Origin: an uncultured Coriobacteriaceae bacterium
GTDB taxonomy: Bacteria > Actinomycetota > Coriobacteriia > Coriobacteriales > Coriobacteriaceae
DNA length: 54,678 nucleotides
Assembly (NCBI GenBank): GCA_949298635.1
Contig: CASFXG010000014.1
Coordinates: 1-54,678, forward strand
Direction of reading: 5' to 3'
Part shown: piece after piece, positions 1-8,152 of the stretch
How positions within the stretch are numbered: position 1 is the first letter of the stretch
Layout of the letters: every line of letters begins with the position of its first letter
Notes under the pieces: model-generated
Database searches by the model: none
Seen by the model: the letters and a program-made list of their open reading frames with translations, nothing else
Told to the model about the DNA's origin: nothing
Program-made: the position numbers and the translations under genes

Positions 1-61
1 CAGGGGTTTTTTGACATTCAGACTAGGGGGAGTGTCAAAAACCCCTGGGGTAATTTTACAT
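1..61. repeat. Long inverted repeat, cut by the window start (TGTAAAATTACCCCAG family)
   Basis: The left arm (CAGGGGTTTTTTGACA, 1-16) pairs with the right arm (about 32-50), which continues outward as GGGGTAATTTTACA to position 61. The left partner of that outer part lies before the window. The same arm sequence recurs at 29168-29268, and its outer 16 bases recur at 41680-41780. It lies downstream of ruvX on the minus strand. It may act as a terminator for ruvX, since runs of T and A occur in the stem, but its family membership suggests a dispersed repeat. Confidence 0.75.
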
Positions 62-102
62 CCGGCGCGAACGTACCCGTCCCCAAAGTGACGCGGCGTA
101 CG

Positions 103-513
103 CTAGCGCTGTTCGTCAAGCCAGGTTTGGAGGAAGAGGCTCGCAGCTACCATATCGACCTTGCCGCGCATGGAGCGCTCGGGTAAACCCTGCTCGCGCA
201 GGATGCGTTTCGCCTCGCGAGAGCTCAGGCGCTCGTCGGTAAACGCAACCGGCAGGTTTGTGGTACGCGAAATCTGCTCAGCAGCTGCGCGGATGCGCGC
301 CGCCTGCGGCCCCTCCTCCCCCGCAAGGGTTTGCGGAAGGCCGCAGACGAGCACGTCCGGTTCGTAATCTTCGATAAGCAGGCGGAATGTGCGCGCACAG
401 GAAAGCACCTCCTGCGCGGGCAGCACCTTGACGGGCATGGCGACCGATCCACTCGCGTCGGAGACCGCGATGCCGACCCTTACCTCGCCGATATCGAGTG
501 CGAGCGCAACCAC
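103..513 (-). CDS. ruvX: RuvX/YqgF family putative pre-16S rRNA nuclease / Holliday junction resolvase
   Basis: A 136-residue RNase H-fold protein of the YqgF family, implicated in 16S rRNA 5'-end processing and historically called a Holliday junction resolvase. The N-terminal ALDIGEVRVGIAVSD motif carries the first catalytic Asp. VLVCGLP and AFTDERLSSREAKR, with the conserved DER, follow, and VDMVAASLFLQTWL closes the protein. I chose a GTG start two bases after the alaS stop codon, because it gives the usual family length of about 138 residues. The longer open frame upstream is shadow sequence inside alaS. The ribosome binding site is weak, so translational coupling to alaS is likely. The pair alaS-ruvX is a common arrangement. 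Confidence 0.93.
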   Translation of the reverse strand: MVALALDIGEVRVGIAVSDASGSVAMPVKVLPAQEVLSCARTFRLLIEDYEPDVLVCGLPQTLAGEEGPQAARIRAAAEQISRTTNLPVAFTDERLSSREAKRILREQGLPERSMRGKVDMVAASLFLQTWLDEQR

Positions 514-514
514 G

Positions 515-3172
515 CTACAGACCGAGTTCGTTGCGCGCCGCCTCGAGCGCAGCGGCGATACCTGCGGCGTTCTTGCCGCCGGCCTGCGCCATGGTGGGCT
601 TGCCGCCACCGCGTCCCTCGACCGCAGGCGCGATCGCCTTGATGATGTTACCCGCATGGAATCCCGACTTCACGGCGTCATCGGTCGCGGCAGCGAGAAG
701 CGCCGGCGTACCCTTCTCCGTGACCGTGGCGATCACGCAGGCGCAGGCGCTGCCGACCTTGCCGCGGATGGTATCCCACACGTTGCGGAGCTCGGAGCCC
801 TCGAGGCCGGGAAGCTCGGCGATGACGACCTTGTAGCCGCCCGCATCCACCGCGGCGTCGATCGCGCGTCCAATGGCGTCTGACGAACCGCCGGTAAGGG
901 CTGCCTTGAGCTTCTGGTTTGCCTCGCGCAGGTTCTGCTGGAGCGATGCGACGCGAGAAGCCACCTCATCGGGACGGCACTTGAGTGCGTCAGCGGCCTC
1001 GAGGAGCATGCGCTCGCGGCTCTCCAGATAGCTCATAGCGCCAAGGCTCGTCACAGCCTCGATGCGGCGCACGTTCGACCCGGTCGAAGACTCGGAAACG
1101 ATGCGGAACAGGCCGATCTCCGCAGTGTTGCCGGCATGTGTGCCGCCGCAGAGCTCACGGGAGAACGGATGCTCTTCCGTGCCGCAGGAAACCACGCGCA
1201 CCACGTCGCCGTACTTCTCGCCGAAGAGCGCCACGGCACCCGAAGCCTTGGCCTCTTCGATGCCCATGACGCGCGTCACGACGGGCTTCGCGGCGAAGAT
1301 CTCGCGGTTCACAAGCTCCTCGACCTGGCGAAGCTGCTCGGTGGTGAGACTCTCGAAATGCGTGAAGTCAAAGCGAAGGTGCTCGGGCGAGACGAGGGAA
1401 CCCGCCTGGTTCACATGGCTGCCGAGCACTTCCTTAAGCGCAGCATCGAGCAGGTGCGTCGCGGTGTGGTTGCGCTTGATGAGGGCACGGCGGTGCTCGT
1501 CGACAGAAGCGGTGAGCACGGCACCCTCGTGAAGCGTTCCCTCCTCCACCACGGCGGTATGCGCATAAAGGCCGTTATGGCTCTTCGTATCGGTCACGCG
1601 AAGGCGAAGCCCCTCACCGGTAAGCATGCCGGTGTCGCCCACCTGACCGCCCATCTCGGCATAGAAGGGCGTGCGGTCGAGCACAAGATCGACGGTGTCG
1701 CCGGTATGCGCGGCGGCAACGCGCTTGCCATCGATGACGAGCGCCACAACACGCGCGTCCGAAAGCGAGCACCCCTCGTAGCCGGTGAACTCAGTCGCTG
1801 GCAGGGCGTCGGAGAGCTCGACCCAGATATCGTTGAAGGAACCCCAAGCGTCGCCCTTCACGTTCGCACGGGCGCGCTCGCGCTGCGCCTCCATCTCGCG
1901 GTTAAAGCCATCGATGTCGACGGCGTGGCCGGCACCTTCGGCGATCTCGACCGTAAGGTCGATAGGGAATCCAAACGTATCGTGCAGCTTGAACGCGGAA
2001 GCGCCATCGAGCACCTCACCCTCGGCGAGCTTGGAGAGCGCCTCGTCGAGGTACACGCGGCCGTTATCGAGCGTCGTGGAGAAGCGCTCCTCCTCCGCGC
2101 TCACGATGCCGCGCACGAGTTCGACGTTCTTGGTAAGCTCGGGATAGGCGTCGCCCATGAGCTCGTTTACACGGTCGATGAAGCGCGTGAGGAACGGCCC
2201 CTCGACGCCCAGCAGGCGGCCATGGAATACCGCGCGGCGGAGCAGGCGGCGGAGTACGTAACCCCTGCCCTCATTACCGGGCAGGACGCCGTCGGAGATC
2301 ATAAAGTCGACCGAGCGCGCGTGGTCGGCGATGATACGGAGGCTCCGGCTGGGGCCTTCGTAGTCGTCGCTCACATACGTGACGCCCGAAATCTCCTCGC
2401 CGAGCTTGATGAGCCCCTGCATGATGTCGCTATCGAAGAAGGACGTCTTGCCCTGCATGATGGCGCTCATACGCTCGAGACCCATGCCGGTATCGAGGTT
2501 CTTGTGCGGAAGCTCCGGCATGGAGCCGTCCTCCTGGCGGTCGAACTGCGTGAAGACGAGGTTCCAGTACTCGAGGAAGCGGTCGCAATCGCAGCCGGGT
2601 GCGCAGTCCGGTCGGCCGCAACCCACGTCCTCGCCCATATCGTAGTAGATCTCGGAGCAGGGGCCGCAGGGTCCCGTGGGGCCAGCCGCCCAGAAATTAT
2701 CGTCCTCGCCTAAGCGCGAGATATGGCTCTCCTCGACGCCGAGCGAACGCCAGATCTCGAACGTCTCGTCGTCGTCCGTGAACACGGTGAAGTGGAGGCG
2801 CTCAATGGGCAGATGGAAGACCTCGGTGGAGAGCTCGAGAGCCCACGCACACGCCTGCTCCTTCGACACGCCGCCGAACGAGAAGTTGCCAAGCATCTCG
2901 AAGAACGAGGCGTGGCGGCCGTCTGAGCCGATGATGTCGATGTCATTCGTGCGCACACACTTCTGGCACGACGTCGCACCGATCTCCTTCATGGTCTTCT
3001 TGCCCTGGTAATACTGCTTGAACTGATTCATGCCGGCGTTCGCGAGCAGAAGCGACGGGTCATCGGGCACGAGCGAGGAGCTCGGGAAGAGCTTGCAGCC
3101 GCGCTCTTCGAAGAACTTCAAAAAGGCAGAGCGGATCTCGGCCGTCGTCATCATGGGAACATCTGCAGCCAT
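515..3172 (-). CDS. alaS: Alanyl-tRNA synthetase
   Basis: Charges tRNA-Ala with alanine; class II synthetase, 885 residues, full length. The N-terminal aminoacylation core begins with TTAEIRSAFLKFFEERG. The editing domain shows HTATHLLDAAL (near residue 567) and CGGTHA (near 673), which supply the zinc and editing ligands of the HxxxH...CxxxH type. A glycine-rich DHHA1 domain ends the protein (GRGGGKPTMAQAGG). The start at ATG 3172 has AAGGAG seven bases upstream; the open frame extends further but without an RBS. A TATAGT box at 3216-3221 (minus strand) could be the -10 of its promoter. The stop is 1 base from the ruvX start. Confidence 0.98.
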   Translation of the reverse strand: MAADVPMMTTAEIRSAFLKFFEERGCKLFPSSSLVPDDPSLLLANAGMNQFKQYYQGKKTMKEIGATSCQKCVRTNDIDIIGSDGRHASFFEMLGNFSFGGVSKEQACAWALELSTEVFHLPIERLHFTVFTDDDETFEIWRSLGVEESHISRLGEDDNFWAAGPTGPCGPCSEIYYDMGEDVGCGRPDCAPGCDCDRFLEYWNLVFTQFDRQEDGSMPELPHKNLDTGMGLERMSAIMQGKTSFFDSDIMQGLIKLGEEISGVTYVSDDYEGPSRSLRIIADHARSVDFMISDGVLPGNEGRGYVLRRLLRRAVFHGRLLGVEGPFLTRFIDRVNELMGDAYPELTKNVELVRGIVSAEEERFSTTLDNGRVYLDEALSKLAEGEVLDGASAFKLHDTFGFPIDLTVEIAEGAGHAVDIDGFNREMEAQRERARANVKGDAWGSFNDIWVELSDALPATEFTGYEGCSLSDARVVALVIDGKRVAAAHTGDTVDLVLDRTPFYAEMGGQVGDTGMLTGEGLRLRVTDTKSHNGLYAHTAVVEEGTLHEGAVLTASVDEHRRALIKRNHTATHLLDAALKEVLGSHVNQAGSLVSPEHLRFDFTHFESLTTEQLRQVEELVNREIFAAKPVVTRVMGIEEAKASGAVALFGEKYGDVVRVVSCGTEEHPFSRELCGGTHAGNTAEIGLFRIVSESSTGSNVRRIEAVTSLGAMSYLESRERMLLEAADALKCRPDEVASRVASLQQNLREANQKLKAALTGGSSDAIGRAIDAAVDAGGYKVVIAELPGLEGSELRNVWDTIRGKVGSACACVIATVTEKGTPALLAAATDDAVKSGFHAGNIIKAIAPAVEGRGGGKPTMAQAGGKNAAGIAAALEAARNELGL

Positions 3173-3242
3173 GTGGGTTCTCCTTGATACACTGGTGAAA
3201 CGCATAAACGTTACTACTATAGCGGAATACGGTAAACGATGA

Positions 3243-3344
3243 CGTCCTCGTGCGGAATCGGCGATATTCTCCTTCGCTTGTCCTCGCTCGCTCCGCTCGC
3301 TGCGAAATCGCTCAGGAGAGTATCGCCGATTCCTGACGAGGACG
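3243..3344. repeat. Long inverted repeat with conserved core (core family, copy 1)
   Basis: About 30-bp arms (3243-3272 and about 3315-3344) pair with three mismatches. The arms read CGTCCTCGT, two unpaired bases, then GGAATCGGCGATA. On the minus strand the interior reads TTTCGCAG, a hairpin made of CGAGCGGAGCGAGCG, then AGGACAAGCGAAGG. The same interior plan occurs at 24504-24560 and 34211-34254 inside quite different arms. It lies between the permease stop and the alaS promoter region, with no strong U-run, so a simple terminator does not explain it. Confidence 0.8.
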
Positions 3345-3411
3345 CGCCGTGCTCGATAGCGAATATTCACCTCGAATGAATGAGGAACAGGATCGACGCT
3401 AGTGGGATGCC

Positions 3412-4749
3412 CTACTTCTGCTCATGGTCGGAGCCATCCGAGCGATGGAGGAACTGGAGCTTGCTCCAGGGGTTCTCGAGGTCGGGGCGGGGCACGGCGG
3501 AGCCCGTCGGTGCGACGTCGTCGTCAATGAGCTCAGATTCCTGCACGAAGCTATCGTCGCCGAGAGCGTCGAACGCGGGTACCGGCTCGCCGTCCTCATC
3601 ACGAAACGGCGTTCCCTGGAAGATGGCACCATCGTAGGCGACGAGCGCGCGCCCGGTCGATTTCTCGAAGTAGAAGACAAAAAGCCCCTTAAGGGCAGCG
3701 CAAAGCGGGATCGCCACGACCATGCCAATCGCACCCATGAGGGTGGAGCCCACCACGAGCGCCGCGAGGTTCATGGCAGGATGAATCTGCACCGAGGACT
3801 GCATAACCTTGGGCGAGACGACGTTGTCCGTCACGTTCTGCGCCACCATGCAGATAATAAGCGTCCAGACAGCGAGCATCGGGCTATAGAAGAGCGCGAG
3901 CAGGGTCGCTGCAAACGCAGAGATCCACGGGCCGAGCACGGGGATGAGGTGCAGAAGCCCGGTGAGCACGCCCATGAGCGCGGCATAGGGGTGACCAGCG
4001 ATGAGCAGCCCTATGAACGCGAGGACACCGTTCACGAACGAGGTGATGACCATGCTGCGCATGTAGCCGCCCACTGAACGCGAGAGAATCGCGACCATGA
4101 ACCGGTAGCTCGTCGCGCGTTCCTCGCCCACGATCGTGCCGACCTCCCGATGGATCTTGGGATAGTCGAGGGCGAGCCAGTATGCGAGCACGAGTCCCAG
4201 GAAGAAGATGAAGAGCTGGGAGGCGAAGCCCGATAGGATCGGGAAGAGGCCGCGGCCCACATCGCCAGCAAGCTGCGTCACATAGCTCGAAGCGACGTTC
4301 GCCAGCGACTGGAACATCGAATCGAGCTCGTTCGCCCACGAGGACCTCGAGATGGCCTCGAAGTCCTGTGCGACCTGCACCGCCCAGTCACCAAGGCTGC
4401 GTAGCTGGCTCGGCAAGCGAGAAAGCACCTCGAGCACCTGGTCGACAAAGATGGGACCTATCACCATGATGACGCAGAACAGGATGAGAATCACCGCAAC
4501 GAGGCCGATGAGCGCGCCCGCGGCGCGCGGGACGCCCTTGCGCTCGAGCGCGTTCACGATCGGCGACTCGATGAAGGCGATGAGCGAGCCCACGGCGAGA
4601 AACTCGATGACCGGCGCGAGCGCGCCGAGCACGTTCAGCACGGCGATGGCGATGACGATGCCGCCGACCACCGTCCACACGCGCAGGGCAAGAAGACCCG
4701 TCCCCGGCAGCTTAGCTTCAACGGCATCGAGCCGCACGCGAGCACCCAT
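3412..4749 (-). CDS. AI-2E family (YdiK/PerM-type) multi-pass membrane transporter
   Basis: A 445-residue integral membrane protein of the AI-2E/PerM family, whose members include proposed exporters and Na+/H+ antiporters; the substrate here is unknown. Hydrophobic segments occur near residues 20-75 (two), 80-105, then after a long amphipathic stretch near 190-215, 245-350 (several) and 360-385. The family signature GLLHLIPVLGPWIS with the downstream NVTDNVVSPKVM is clear. The acidic C-terminal tail (about 60 residues) is cytoplasmic. ATG at 4749 has GAGGAG upstream and lies one base after the sigma factor stop, so the two genes are cotranscribed and probably translationally coupled. This suggests that the permease belongs to the stress regulon. 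Confidence 0.9.
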   Translation of the reverse strand: MGARVRLDAVEAKLPGTGLLALRVWTVVGGIVIAIAVLNVLGALAPVIEFLAVGSLIAFIESPIVNALERKGVPRAAGALIGLVAVILILFCVIMVIGPIFVDQVLEVLSRLPSQLRSLGDWAVQVAQDFEAISRSSWANELDSMFQSLANVASSYVTQLAGDVGRGLFPILSGFASQLFIFFLGLVLAYWLALDYPKIHREVGTIVGEERATSYRFMVAILSRSVGGYMRSMVITSFVNGVLAFIGLLIAGHPYAALMGVLTGLLHLIPVLGPWISAFAATLLALFYSPMLAVWTLIICMVAQNVTDNVVSPKVMQSSVQIHPAMNLAALVVGSTLMGAIGMVVAIPLCAALKGLFVFYFEKSTGRALVAYDGAIFQGTPFRDEDGEPVPAFDALGDDSFVQESELIDDDVAPTGSAVPRPDLENPWSKLQFLHRSDGSDHEQK

Positions 4750-4750
4750 G

Positions 4751-5542
4751 TTATCTCCTCGTCATGACGCCTTCGGGATCGAGCCGATCCTGGATCTTCT
4801 TGAGCGTGCGCCTGAGCAGGCGCGAAACCTGCACCTGGGAGACACCGAGCTTCTCGGCAATCTCTATCTGCGTCATGCCCTTCAGGAAGCGAAGCTCGAT
4901 GACCTCGCGCTCGCGGGGTGAGAAGCCGGCAAGCGCCTCCTCGATGATGAGGCGGTCGTCGGTGAGGGCGAGGTCGCTGTCCTCCTCGGCATAGCGGTCG
5001 AGGACGGAGGGAGCGTCGTCGCTCTCCGTGCTCCCTGTGCCCTCGAGGGGCACCGAGCTGTACGCGCTCGAGGACTCCATGGCCTCGAGCACCTCGTCCA
5101 CCGAAGCGTCGAGATAGTCGGCGATCTCCTCGACGGAGGGAGAGCGCTGGAGCTGGGTGGTGAGCGCGTCGGTCGCCTGGTTTACTTTGGCGGAAAGCTC
5201 CTGCAGGCGCCTCGGCACGCGGACGCTCCAGCCCTTGTCACGGAAATGCCGCTTGATCTCACCCAAGATCGTCGGCGTCGCGTATGTGGTGAACTCGAGG
5301 CCGCGATCGGGGTCGAAGCGATCGATTGCCTTGAGCAGCCCGAGATACCCGACTTGCATGAGGTCATCGAGCGGCTCGCCGCGGTTCTTGAACTTGTTCG
5401 CGAGGAATCGGACGAGGTTCATGTGCGACATGACGAGCTGCTCGCGCGCGTCCATGTCGCCATGCTCCTTGTAACGGCGGAAGAGCTCTCGCGTCTTCTG
5501 CTTGTCCCAAGCCGATTTACTCGACGTGGTCTTTTCTGCCAT
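4751..5542 (-). CDS. SigB/SigF/SigG-subfamily RNA polymerase sigma factor
   Basis: A 263-residue group 3 sigma-70 factor. Region 2 reads DDLMQVGYLGLLKAIDRFDPDRGLEF and the region 2.4 promoter-reading part follows as GWSVRVPRRLQEL. Region 3 (RSPSVEEIADYLD) and the region 4 helix-turn-helix (MTQIEIAEKLGVSQVQVSRLLRR) are intact. It directs RNA polymerase to a regulon, by homology general stress or envelope stress; the regulon cannot be read here. The start ATG at 5542 lies one base after the stop of the RsbW-like gene and is preceded by AGGCGG, which gives the standard antisigma-sigma gene pair. The frame extends upstream but only inside the antisigma gene. No RsbV/SpoIIAA antagonist is encoded in this window. 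Confidence 0.95.
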   Translation of the reverse strand: MAEKTTSSKSAWDKQKTRELFRRYKEHGDMDAREQLVMSHMNLVRFLANKFKNRGEPLDDLMQVGYLGLLKAIDRFDPDRGLEFTTYATPTILGEIKRHFRDKGWSVRVPRRLQELSAKVNQATDALTTQLQRSPSVEEIADYLDASVDEVLEAMESSSAYSSVPLEGTGSTESDDAPSVLDRYAEEDSDLALTDDRLIIEEALAGFSPREREVIELRFLKGMTQIEIAEKLGVSQVQVSRLLRRTLKKIQDRLDPEGVMTRR

Positions 5543-5543
5543 A

Positions 5544-5927
5544 TCAGATATCCGCCTTGAGCTCGAGATGAAGCCGCACGGGCGCGTCCGTTTTCTCGTA
5601 GACGTCGCACACGGCCGTGAGGATGAGGTCGGCATAAGCGGCGGGGTTATCCGTCTCGGGCTCCGCAACAGGTTCGGCACCCAGCAGAAAATCCATCGCG
5701 ACGTGCTGGGCGTCGACGACGAAGGAGATGTCCACGGTAGCACCCTCCTCCACGGAGCACGCATAGATGAACGCCTCTTCCGCGGCCATGCGGACATCCT
5801 CAACGCGATCGACGGACATCGAGGAAAGCGCCGCGACGTTCGCCGCGGTCATGCGTACCAGCCGCGCGAGGCTCGGGTCGGCGGCAAGCGAAAGCGTGAT
5901 GGGCGCGATGTGGTTGGTGCTACTCAT
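5544..5927 (-). CDS. RsbW/SpoIIAB-like anti-sigma factor, degenerate ATPase fold
   Basis: A 127-residue protein in the position of the antisigma kinase that holds the downstream sigma factor inactive. The alignment anchor is DRVEDVRMAAEEAFIYAC, matching the N-box helix of RsbW, followed by a beta strand (VDISFVVDAQHVAMDFLL). In active GHKL kinases the N-box has Glu followed by Asn, which binds Mg-ATP; here that position appears to be Tyr (EEAFIY), and no clear DxGxG box follows. So it may bind the sigma factor without kinase activity. The start at ATG 5927 overlaps the stop of the upstream gene by 8 bases and has AGGAAGAG upstream. The call rests more on position and fold pattern than on motifs. 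Confidence 0.75.
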   Translation of the reverse strand: MSSTNHIAPITLSLAADPSLARLVRMTAANVAALSSMSVDRVEDVRMAAEEAFIYACSVEEGATVDISFVVDAQHVAMDFLLGAEPVAEPETDNPAAYADLILTAVCDVYEKTDAPVRLHLELKADI

Positions 5928-6516
5928 GCGCGGTCTCTTCCTGGGTCGGGGCTTCGTTGGTCGCGGCGGCTGCTTCATCGGACGTGGAGCCGCCATAGGT
6001 GTAGTAGCTCCCCGAAGGCGCAGCGGACTCAAGAGCGGCTTCGGACGATGCCGGGGCACCTTCAGCCGCCTCCTCGGTGGGAGCGGCTTCGAGTGTGCGC
6101 TCACCTGCCGCAGGGCTGGACTTGATCTTGCCGAGCAGCTTGCGTGCTGCCTCGGATGCGGAATCGGCCACACCGGAAACGGCATTGCCCGCAGTCGCGG
6201 CGGCACCAGTCACGGCGGACACATCGCGCACCACGCCCTCGATCTCCACGAGGTTGGCCGAAAGCGCATCGACAGCGACGTTCGCCGAGGAGAGCAGCGG
6301 CTCCACCTTGGCGATGGCGGGCTGCAGTTCATCCACCGCGCCATCGAGCTTCGCCACGACGGGACGGGTCTCGGCGAGCGTCTCGTTCAGCTCGGCAACG
6401 GTCTTATCGACCTCCGCCATCGTGTGACGAGCGCGGCGCGCGGTGATGGCGAGCTCTGCGACGAGCCAGATCCCCGCCACGACGAGCACAATAACCAAAA
6501 TCTGAAGGGGTTCCAT
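5920..6516 (-). CDS. DUF948-like membrane-anchored coiled-coil protein
   Basis: A 198-residue protein with one N-terminal membrane segment (about residues 4-24, LQILVIVLVVAGIWLVAELA). A helical repeat-like region (residues 30-130: KTVAELNETLAETRPVVAKLDGAVDELQPAIAKVEPLL) and an Ala/Glu-rich low-complexity tail follow. This is the plan of DUF948/YtxG general-stress proteins. It is the first gene of the operon with the antisigma and sigma factors, has a strong RBS (AGGGAGGG), and is preceded by a possible SigB-type promoter. The role is unknown; an envelope sensor or scaffold is possible. Confidence 0.75.
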   Translation of the reverse strand: MEPLQILVIVLVVAGIWLVAELAITARRARHTMAEVDKTVAELNETLAETRPVVAKLDGAVDELQPAIAKVEPLLSSANVAVDALSANLVEIEGVVRDVSAVTGAAATAGNAVSGVADSASEAARKLLGKIKSSPAAGERTLEAAPTEEAAEGAPASSEAALESAAPSGSYYTYGGSTSDEAAAATNEAPTQEETAHE

Positions 6517-6554
6517 GCGCCCTCCCTTTCATCGACATACATACGCCTTCGATT

Positions 6555-6579
6555 CTACCCCAAGACGCGCCGTTGAATC
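6555..6579 (-). promoter_or_regulatory. Candidate SigB/SigF-type promoter of the sigma-factor operon
   Basis: On the minus strand GATTCA (6579-6574), a 13-base spacer and GGGTAG (6560-6555) resemble the GTTTAA-N12-15-GGGTAT promoter class read by SigB-type factors (4 of 6 and 5 of 6 matches). It lies about 40 bases before the first gene of the operon that encodes such a factor. This suggests autoregulation. The match is by eye and imperfect; TAGAAT in the same place could instead be a housekeeping -10. Confidence 0.45.
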
Positions 6580-6603
6580 CGAATCCATGGAACGTGGGTT
6601 GGC

Positions 6604-6699
6604 TGGGGACGTGTTCCTCCCAACCCATGTAGTGGTGACGTCACATTGACTGAGCGAACGCGGAAAAGCACAACGTGGGTTGGGAGGAACACGTCCCCA
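6604..6699. repeat. Inverted repeat pair, GGGGACGTGTTCC family
   Basis: Arms 6604-6630 and 6673-6699 (27 bases each) are perfectly complementary except for one base near the inner end. The core reads TGGGGACGTGTTCCTCCCA followed by ACCCA. Each arm can itself fold through GGTTGG/CCAACC. The 42-base loop holds a perfect 10-bp palindrome GTGACGTCAC (6635-6644). It lies between rarA and the sigma operon, upstream of the candidate promoter. Related copies are at 17842-17877 and 40163-40271. Confidence 0.85.
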
Positions 6700-6712
6700 A
6701 CCGATCCATCGC

Positions 6713-8041
6713 TCAGTGCTGCTGGCCTTGTTCGAAGCGCCATTCCTCCCAACCGCGGCCGGCAGGCTTCCAGAACGCGCCACGCTCAAGCCCATCGGGA
6801 AGGTAGCGTTGCTCGACCCAGCCCTCGGGGTAATCGTGTGGATACAGGTAATCGCCGTACGCCTCGGAGCCGGGACGGTGGCGGTCGCGCAGGTGCGTGG
6901 GCACCGAGCGCATACCGCTTGCGCGTACGTCGGCGAGCGCGGCATCGATCGCGGCCTCGCAGGCATTCGACTTCGGCGCGAGCGCGTTGTAGATCGCCGC
7001 CTGTGCGAGGTTGATGCGGCATTCCGGATAGCCTATGACCTCGGCGGCTTTGAACGCGGCTGCGGCAACCTGAATGGCCTGCGGGTCGGCGTTGCCGATA
7101 TCCTCAGACGCCGCGATGAGGATGCGCCGGGCGATGAACTTCGGATCCTCACCCGCGTCGATCATACGCGCAAGCCAGTACACGGCTGCATCCGGATCGC
7201 TTCCGCGCATCGACTTGATGAACGCCGAGATGATGTCGTAGTGCATGTCGCCATCTTTATCGTAGGGCAGGCCGCGCCGAGGGTTGGCAGTGCGGACGTC
7301 CTCGAGGCTGATGGTCATGGCCTCTCCCGGCTCCGGCGCCGGGACGCCATCGGTATCGGGACGCGTCAGCGCGATCTCGCTCGCAAGCTCGAGCGTCGTG
7401 AGGGCGGAGCGCGCATCGCCCGCCGCAAGCGTGCAGATGGCCTCGACGACCTCGTCCGTCGCAGAGAACTTCCCGGCAAGCCCCTTCGACGAGGCGAGTG
7501 CGCGCCGCACGAGCTTGGCGATGTCATCGTCTGCGAGCGGCGTGAGCTCGACCACGCGCGCCCGGGAAAGCAGCGCCGTATTCACCTCGAAATACGGGTT
7601 TTCCGTCGTTGCTCCCACCATGATCACGGTCCGGTTTTCCACGGCATGCAGCAGAGCGTCTTGCTGCGAGCGATTGAAGCGGTGGATCTCGTCGATGAAC
7701 AGAATCGTGCGACGGTCGTAGGCCATGAGGCGTCGACGCGCCTCCTCGATGACCGCGCGCAGATCCTTTACCGTTCCCGTCACGGCGGAGACCTCGACGA
7801 ACTCGCTCCGGGTGTGTGCGGCGATAATGTGCGCGAGCGTCGTCTTGCCGGTACCGGCAGGCCCGTAGAGGATCACGCTCGAGAGCACGTCGTGCTCGAT
7901 CGCGGCGCGCAGCCATGACCCCTTCCCCACCGCCTGCTCCTGGCCGACGTAGTCATCGAGGGTCTCCGGACGCATGCGCACGGCAAGCGGCGCGTTCCTG
8001 AGCGTGCGCTCGGCTTCATCCTGTGAGAACAGCGTTTCCAT
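6713..8041 (-). CDS. rarA: Replication-associated recombination protein A (AAA+ clamp-loader-like ATPase)
   Basis: RarA/MgsA works at stalled replication forks and binds SSB and DNA ends; known from E. coli and B. subtilis. The 442-residue protein shows a Walker A motif (GPAGTGKTTL, near residue 50), Walker B plus sensor region (ILFIDEIHRFNRSQQDALL), an ATTENP sensor 1 and the conserved C-terminal oligomerisation domain (RGSDPDAAVYWLARM...PEGWVEQRYLPDG). ATG at 8041 is taken as start. A TTG at 8050 has AAGG at better spacing and would add three residues. The gene stands alone between dgt and the sigma operon. Confidence 0.95.
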   Translation of the reverse strand: METLFSQDEAERTLRNAPLAVRMRPETLDDYVGQEQAVGKGSWLRAAIEHDVLSSVILYGPAGTGKTTLAHIIAAHTRSEFVEVSAVTGTVKDLRAVIEEARRRLMAYDRRTILFIDEIHRFNRSQQDALLHAVENRTVIMVGATTENPYFEVNTALLSRARVVELTPLADDDIAKLVRRALASSKGLAGKFSATDEVVEAICTLAAGDARSALTTLELASEIALTRPDTDGVPAPEPGEAMTISLEDVRTANPRRGLPYDKDGDMHYDIISAFIKSMRGSDPDAAVYWLARMIDAGEDPKFIARRILIAASEDIGNADPQAIQVAAAAFKAAEVIGYPECRINLAQAAIYNALAPKSNACEAAIDAALADVRASGMRSVPTHLRDRHRPGSEAYGDYLYPHDYPEGWVEQRYLPDGLERGAFWKPAGRGWEEWRFEQGQQH

Positions 8042-8152
8042 ATACAGCAATCAACCTTCAGATTTCAGGCATTCCTGGACACGCGCCCAAGACTGCCGCC
8101 CAACGCTACCGAACCGCCCGCGGTTTTACGGCGAGCGAACAACCTCCCTGCC

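Noticed and set aside
1136..2713. A 525-residue open frame on the plus strand opposite alaS
   Set aside because: It is an antisense shadow typical of high-GC coding DNA; it lacks an RBS and family similarity, while the alaS frame has every expected motif.
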